A DNA stretch of 22,588 nt from Branchiostoma floridae (Eukaryota; Chordata; Leptocardii; Amphioxiformes; Branchiostomatidae). The position numbers and the translations under genes are program-made. The notes under the pieces were generated by a model. It was given only the letters and a program-made list of their open reading frames with translations. It had not been told where the DNA came from and did not search any database. The DNA is taken from positions 14,154,664-14,177,251 of the forward strand of contig NC_049992.1 in the NCBI RefSeq assembly GCF_000003815.2. Direction: 5' to 3'. The stretch's first letter is position 1; every line of letters begins with the position of its first letter. This document shows, piece by piece, positions 18,542 through 22,588 of the stretch.

Positions 18542-19034
18542 TGAAAAGATCCATGTAGAGTTAGTCCGTTTGGCTGAACGATGGAAAGCTGTGACAACCC
18601 GTTTGACTCTCGAGGTCAGGAAGATGTTCCTTATACTGGTCTGCAAAGTGGAGCCCCAGGCTCGTCGGTCAGTCCAGTCATTGAAAGTTCAAGTCAAAGT
18701 TAAAATTCAGCTTAGCCGCCATACCAGATCCTTCCCTGCCTGTGGCTGGGTGCAGACTGGACTTTCACATGGAACAGACTAGATGGAGATGGCCACCCAC
18801 CGCCATGCCATAAAACACCATGAACAGATTCCATTGATCAATAAATTCTCTGTCACTTTATTTTCTTATCCATGAGAGCAAGGAGGTCCCCTTTTCCACC
18901 TCCTTGATGAGAGGTAACTCAATCACACTTTGAATATAATGTAATGTCCTGATTGATTCATCTTGAAAAAAATCTTCGGGGTAGTGGCCATGTTCTAAAA
19001 TAGATAGACGATGGGCTTGGCTTGATTATGTGAA
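18542..19034. other. Non-coding flank before the right-hand retrotransposon
   Basis: The first ~50 bases match the dispersed repeat at 7287-7337. A 70-codon frame at 18570-18782 has no recognisable domain. Nothing else seen. Confidence 0.5.
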
Positions 19035-19903
19035 ATTGGGGCATCCCACCGAGAAATGACAAACACTTAATGAAGGTCACTCAAGACGTGAACAATTTCC
19101 TACAAGTTCTCGGTGAAGAGTTACCCTACGTAAAGGTTGCTAACAACAACAACCTCGGAGATGGTGAAACCATCAAGCAATCACTATACAACCGTGACGG
19201 CTATCATCTAAACAGATCAGGTCTGAAATTGTTAGCAGCAAACTGGAAGACTGCTATTCACCCCGCCATAGGTATGGGTGTCTACAGCAGAGGAAGGAGG
19301 AGAACTGCCTCAGGCTCAACAGGAAATGGAGGCACTCCTTCCCATCCCAGCGAGACCGTTCAGAGGAACCCTCGCGTAAATAACAGAGAAGTCCAGGTAC
19401 CGCGGCGACCGCCGAGAGATATCTCTGACGAGTTCCAGCCGCCGAGGGGACCACCGAGAGGACCCGCCGCCGAGTTCCAGCCACCGCGGGGACCACCGAG
19501 AGGACCCGCTGACGAGTTTCAGACGCCGCGGGGACCACTGAGAGGACCCGACGACGAGTTCCAGCCCCCACGGGGACCACCGAGAGGGCCCGCCAACGAG
19601 TTCCAGCCACCGCGGGGACCACCGAGAGAGCCCGCCGACGAGTGCCTGCCACCGCGGGGACCACCGAGGGGACCCGCTGACTGGCGACATCCTTTCAACG
19701 CACAGTACGCAGACTGGCGTCCGCGGCCCATGGAGTTCCAGCGCCCGCTCCACCCAGCCCGCGGTTACAACGACTCGTACCCGGACTGGTTCCCAGAAGC
19801 AGAGTTCTCACCCCGGCCGTGGTTCCGGCCCAGTTACGGCGAAGACTACCACCGTTACCCTGCAAACCCCTGGTGTGGTAACTACAACTACGCAGGATAC
19901 TAA
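19035..19903 (+). pseudogene. Retrotransposon ORF1 3' part: SGNH-esterase end plus PPRG repeat tail
   Basis: The frame reads GIPPRNDKHLMKVTQDVNNF from about 19042, then LYNRDGYHLNRSGLKLLAAN, and ends GNYNYAGY before TAA at 19901-19903. DGYH (Asp codon 19196, His three residues later) is the DxxH catalytic block of SGNH/GDSL hydrolases, an esterase domain known from ORF1 of CR1-like elements. The PRND segment upstream fits an earlier block. A TGA at about 19032-19034 lies just before the visible frame, so the 5' portion is lost or broken. Residues about 124-207 (from Met 19070) are Pro/Arg/Gly repeats, followed by a Tyr/Trp/Arg-rich tail that could bind RNA. ORF2 of the same element begins 230 bases downstream on the same strand. 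Confidence 0.83.
19439..19690 (+). repeat. 42-bp coding minisatellite in retrotransposon ORF1, 6 units
   Basis: Six in-frame 42-bp units encode the 14-residue repeat PPRGPPRGPADEFQ with substitutions and no indels, preceded by a partial unit (RRPPRDISDEFQ). Other frames are open on the opposite strand, explaining the minus-strand open frames here. Confidence 0.95.
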
Positions 19904-19920
19904 ATTCCGGCGTCTTATCC

Positions 19921-19942
19921 TTATTATTATTATTATTATTAT
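19921..19942. repeat. (TTA)n microsatellite between ORF1 and ORF2
   Basis: A run of seven TTA triplets shortly after the ORF1 stop. Confidence 0.95.
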
Positions 19943-20132
19943 GTAGGTTCTGTAAGTTAAGTTAAACACATCTATTATGATGTCACTTGTAATCTACATG
20001 ATGAATGAAATAGTCTTAGTAATGCAAATGTACTATGCCACGCCTACTGCCTAGTTTAACACAAAGCACTTTCTTCGCTAAAGTAGGGCAATAGACCTCT
20101 TGCTTTAAGCCTTAGTTTAAAAAAAAACATTT

Positions 20133-22588
20133 ATGAGGTGTTCTTTGAACATAGGTTTCTGGAACATCCATGGCCTAGGGAAAAAAATTAGTGAAGATAG
20201 TTTTAGAAGTAGTGTAGATAGCCTTGACTTCTTCTCTCTAACCGAAACCTGGAGCGATGAATCTTCAGTAACTGACATCCCAAATTTCCAACATTATTCC
20301 TCCTTGAGAAAAAAACATCGAAAGGCTAGAAGGAACTCTGGCGGAATTATTTTTTATTTTAGAAATGAACTGGCAAAGTTCGTAAGAAGAGAAAGCACCA
20401 AATCAGATGACTTACTCTGGGTTCGAATATCTAAAGACCTGTTCGGTTTATCGAAAGATGTCTATATATGTACAGTTTATATTAGCCCTCTATACTCTAG
20501 TGTGCACAAAAGAGCTAATGACTGCATCTTTGATATTTTAGAAAGGGATATAGCATCTTTTAGCTCCAAAGGCTTTGTAATTCTAGGGGGTGATTTCAAC
20601 AGTCGGATTGGCTCACTACAAGATTGTATTGACGACCCCCTTGACCTAGAATTTGTACCCGAAACACCATATCTTGATATCCCAAAAAATAATTCCGACA
20701 AAACCCCACCAAATACCTTTGGCAAAAACCTAATTGATTTGTGTGCCCATTCAGACTTACGTATCCTTAATGGTCGCGTTTTGGGTGATCTGAACGGCCG
20801 CTACACCTGCTATCAGCCTAACGGATGCAGCACAGTGGACTATACCATTGCAAGTAGCGACCTTCTCCCAAAAATTAATGTTTTCAAAGTTCATGACCTA
20901 ACAGAATTTTCAGATCATTGCCTAATAACTACGAATATAGATACGTCACACTGGCACATTCAGGACGCAAAATTCCCTAAAAGAAAATTNNNNNNNNNNN
21001 NNNNNNNNNNNNNNNNNNNNNNNNNNNNNNNNNNNNNNNNNNNNNNNNNNNNNNNNNNNNNNNNNNNNNNNNNNNNNNNNNNNNNNNNNNNNNNNNNNNN
21101 NNNNNNNNNNNNNNNNNNNNNNNNNNNNNNNNNNNNNNNNNNNNNNNNNNNNNNNNNNNNNNNNNNNNNNNNNNNNNNNNNNNNNNNNNNNNNNNNNNNN
21201 NNNNNNNNNNNNNNNNNNNNNNNNNNNNNNNNNNNNNNNNNNNNNNNNNNNNNNNNNNNNNNNNNNNNNNNNNNNNNNNNNNNNNNNNNNNNNNNNNNNN
21301 NNNNNNNNNNNNNNNNNNNNNNNNNNNNNNNNNNNNNNNNNNNNNNNNNNNNNNNNNNNNNNNNNNNNNNNNNNNNNNNNNNNNNNNNNNNNNNNNNNNN
21401 NNNNNNNNNNNNNNNNNNNNNNNNNNNNNNNNNNNNNNNNNNNNNNNNNNNNNNNNNNNNNNNNNNNNNNNNNNNNNNNNNNNNNNNNNNNNNNNNNNNN
21501 NNNNNNNNNNNNNNNNNNNNNNNNNNNNNNNNNNNNNNNNNNNNNNNNNNNNNNNNNNNNNNNNNNNNNNNNNNNNNNNNNNNNNNNNNNNNNNNNNNNN
21601 NNNNNNNNNNNNNNNNNNNNNNNNNNNNNNNNNNNNNNNNNNNNNNNNNNNNNNNNNNNNNNNNNNNNNNNNNNNNNNNNNNNNNNNNNNNNNNNNNNNN
21701 NNNNNNNNNNNNNNNNNNNNNNNNNNNNNNNNNNNNNNNNNNNNNNNNNNNNNNNNNNNNNNNNNNNNNNNNNNNNNNNNNNNNNNNNNNNNNNNNNNNN
21801 NNNNNNNNNNNNNNNNNNNNNNNNNNNNNNNNNNNNNNNNNNNNNNNNNNNNNNNNNNNNNNNNNNNNNNATTATCGGGGAATCGCAATTTCAAGTTGTT
21901 TAGGAAAACTGTTCTCCTCAATACTAAACAAAAGACTCTCAAACCTTCTTTGAGGAAAATGGCATCACAAAACCAAACCAAACAGGATTTCGCAAAAACT
22001 ACAGAACATCTGATAACATTTTCATATTGAAAACTCTTATAACCAAGTTCTCACAGTCCGGAAAACGTCTGTTTGCTTGTTTCATTGATTTATCAAAAGC
22101 CTTTGATTCAATCTGGCATGAGGGCCTGTTGTATAAACTTCTCTCCAGGGGGATTTCAGGCAAAGTCTTTGATATAATCAAAGACCTATACAACCGATCC
22201 GAAGCTAGCGTCAAAACTAGGGAAGGCCTTAGCGATAGTTTTCCCATTGAAATTGGTGTCCGACAAGGGTGCGTTTTAAGTCCCACCTTATTCAACTTGT
22301 ACATCAGCGACCTCATAGATGAACTCGATTCAGTAAACTTAGATGCTCCTCTGTTACAACGCTCAAAATTGAACAGCTTATTTTATGCTGATGACATTGT
22401 TTTGTTATCTGAAACTCAACAAGGACTACAAAACGCAATTGACACCCTTGGCCGATATTGCCAAAAATGGAAATTAACAGTCAACCTAGCGAAAACAAAG
22501 ATTATCGTCTTCAATAAAAGGGGTCACTTATTTTCTAATTTAACTTCTCTTTATACAACAAAAGGATAGACATTGTTCCAACTTACTT
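20133..22588 (+). pseudogene. CR1-like retrotransposon ORF2: APE endonuclease and reverse transcriptase, partial
   Basis: Starts at ATG 20133. The endonuclease (residues about 6-270) shows FWNIHG with N12, LTETW with E38, YISP, LGGDFNSRIG with D154/N156, STVDY with D236 and EFSDH with H262, so the usual catalytic set is present. A gap (20990-21870) hides the linker. The reverse transcriptase resumes with YRGIAISSCLGKLFS, then a one-base frameshift at about 21951 (TTTGAGG), then GITKPNQTGFRKNYRTSDNI, FIDLSKAFDSIW (motif A, 22081), GVRQGCVLSP (motif B) and FYADDIVLLS (motif C, YADD at 22384-22395). A second shift near 22535-22545 moves the frame to SLYNKRIDIVPTY. The reading runs off the window edge. 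The role in an intact copy is target nicking and reverse transcription. Two frameshifts suggest a dead copy or sequence errors. Confidence 0.92.
20990..21870. other. Assembly gap (881 N) inside ORF2
   Basis: The reading frame is the same on both sides if the gap size is right, which fits a sized gap within one element. Confidence 1.

Noticed and set aside
19254-19753. Minus-strand frames opposite the 42-bp array
   Set aside because: Shadows of the stop-free repeat in retrotransposon ORF1.
20977-21981. Minus-strand 334-codon frame
   Set aside because: Mostly N, antisense to a clear reverse transcriptase.

Overview
The window looks like repeat-rich intergenic and genic DNA from an invertebrate animal. 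It has spliced exons with GT/AG borders, several fossil non-LTR retrotransposons, many small foldback or MITE-like elements, and no operon structure. The retrotransposon type (CR1-like, with PHD, SGNH-esterase, APE endonuclease and RT parts and a 2A-like leader) and the MITE styles fit a marine deuterostome, most likely a cephalochordate (amphioxus). That assignment is inference from style, not from a search. Three runs of N are present: 1109-1915, 18442-18541 (exactly 100 nt, probably a scaffold placeholder) and 20990-21870.

The main host feature is one plus-strand gene that I could chain through seven exons from 3022 to 15606. Splice phases agree at all six junctions, and the spliced length is 2910 nt, divisible by three (969 aa plus stop if ATG 3022 is the start). 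Its third exon encodes what I read as a ParB/Srx-like domain, with an RQVR segment, an ILDGNHRLEA box and a downstream HNN segment. This follows a 19-copy, 11-residue acidic/Asn repeat encoded by a 33-bp minisatellite. Exon 6 is almost entirely a 15-residue Ser/Thr/Lys repeat encoded by a 45-bp minisatellite. Exon 7 opens with a KKKRK nuclear-import-like cluster and ends in a small beta-rich domain. I cannot name the gene. A nuclear DNA- or nucleotide-binding role is inference.

Its surroundings are mobile DNA. Two ~0.55-kb copies of one dispersed repeat lie in opposite orientation (430-997 and 5485-6903). The second carries a precisely inserted 893-bp TA-flanked element, and the first serves as the empty site. 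Retrotransposon remains lie at 2044-2765 (ORF2 tail, plus), 7989-8225 (2A-like/PHD leader, minus, intron 1), 10690-12110 (RT and tail, minus, intron 3) and 19035-22588 (ORF1 end plus ORF2, plus, running off the right edge). Foldback elements lie at 3892-4045, 7338-7456, 14090-14296 and 16012-16144, and a SINE-like stretch at 13664-13990.

Downstream of the gene, 17161-18003 is a 39-bp minisatellite. Each unit carries a 14-bp near-palindrome whose central dinucleotide flips between AA and TT, as if the hairpin had been inverted in place. All four minisatellites in the window (33, 45, 39 and 42 bp) have unit lengths divisible by three. Three of them are translated as protein repeats in recognisable reading frames.
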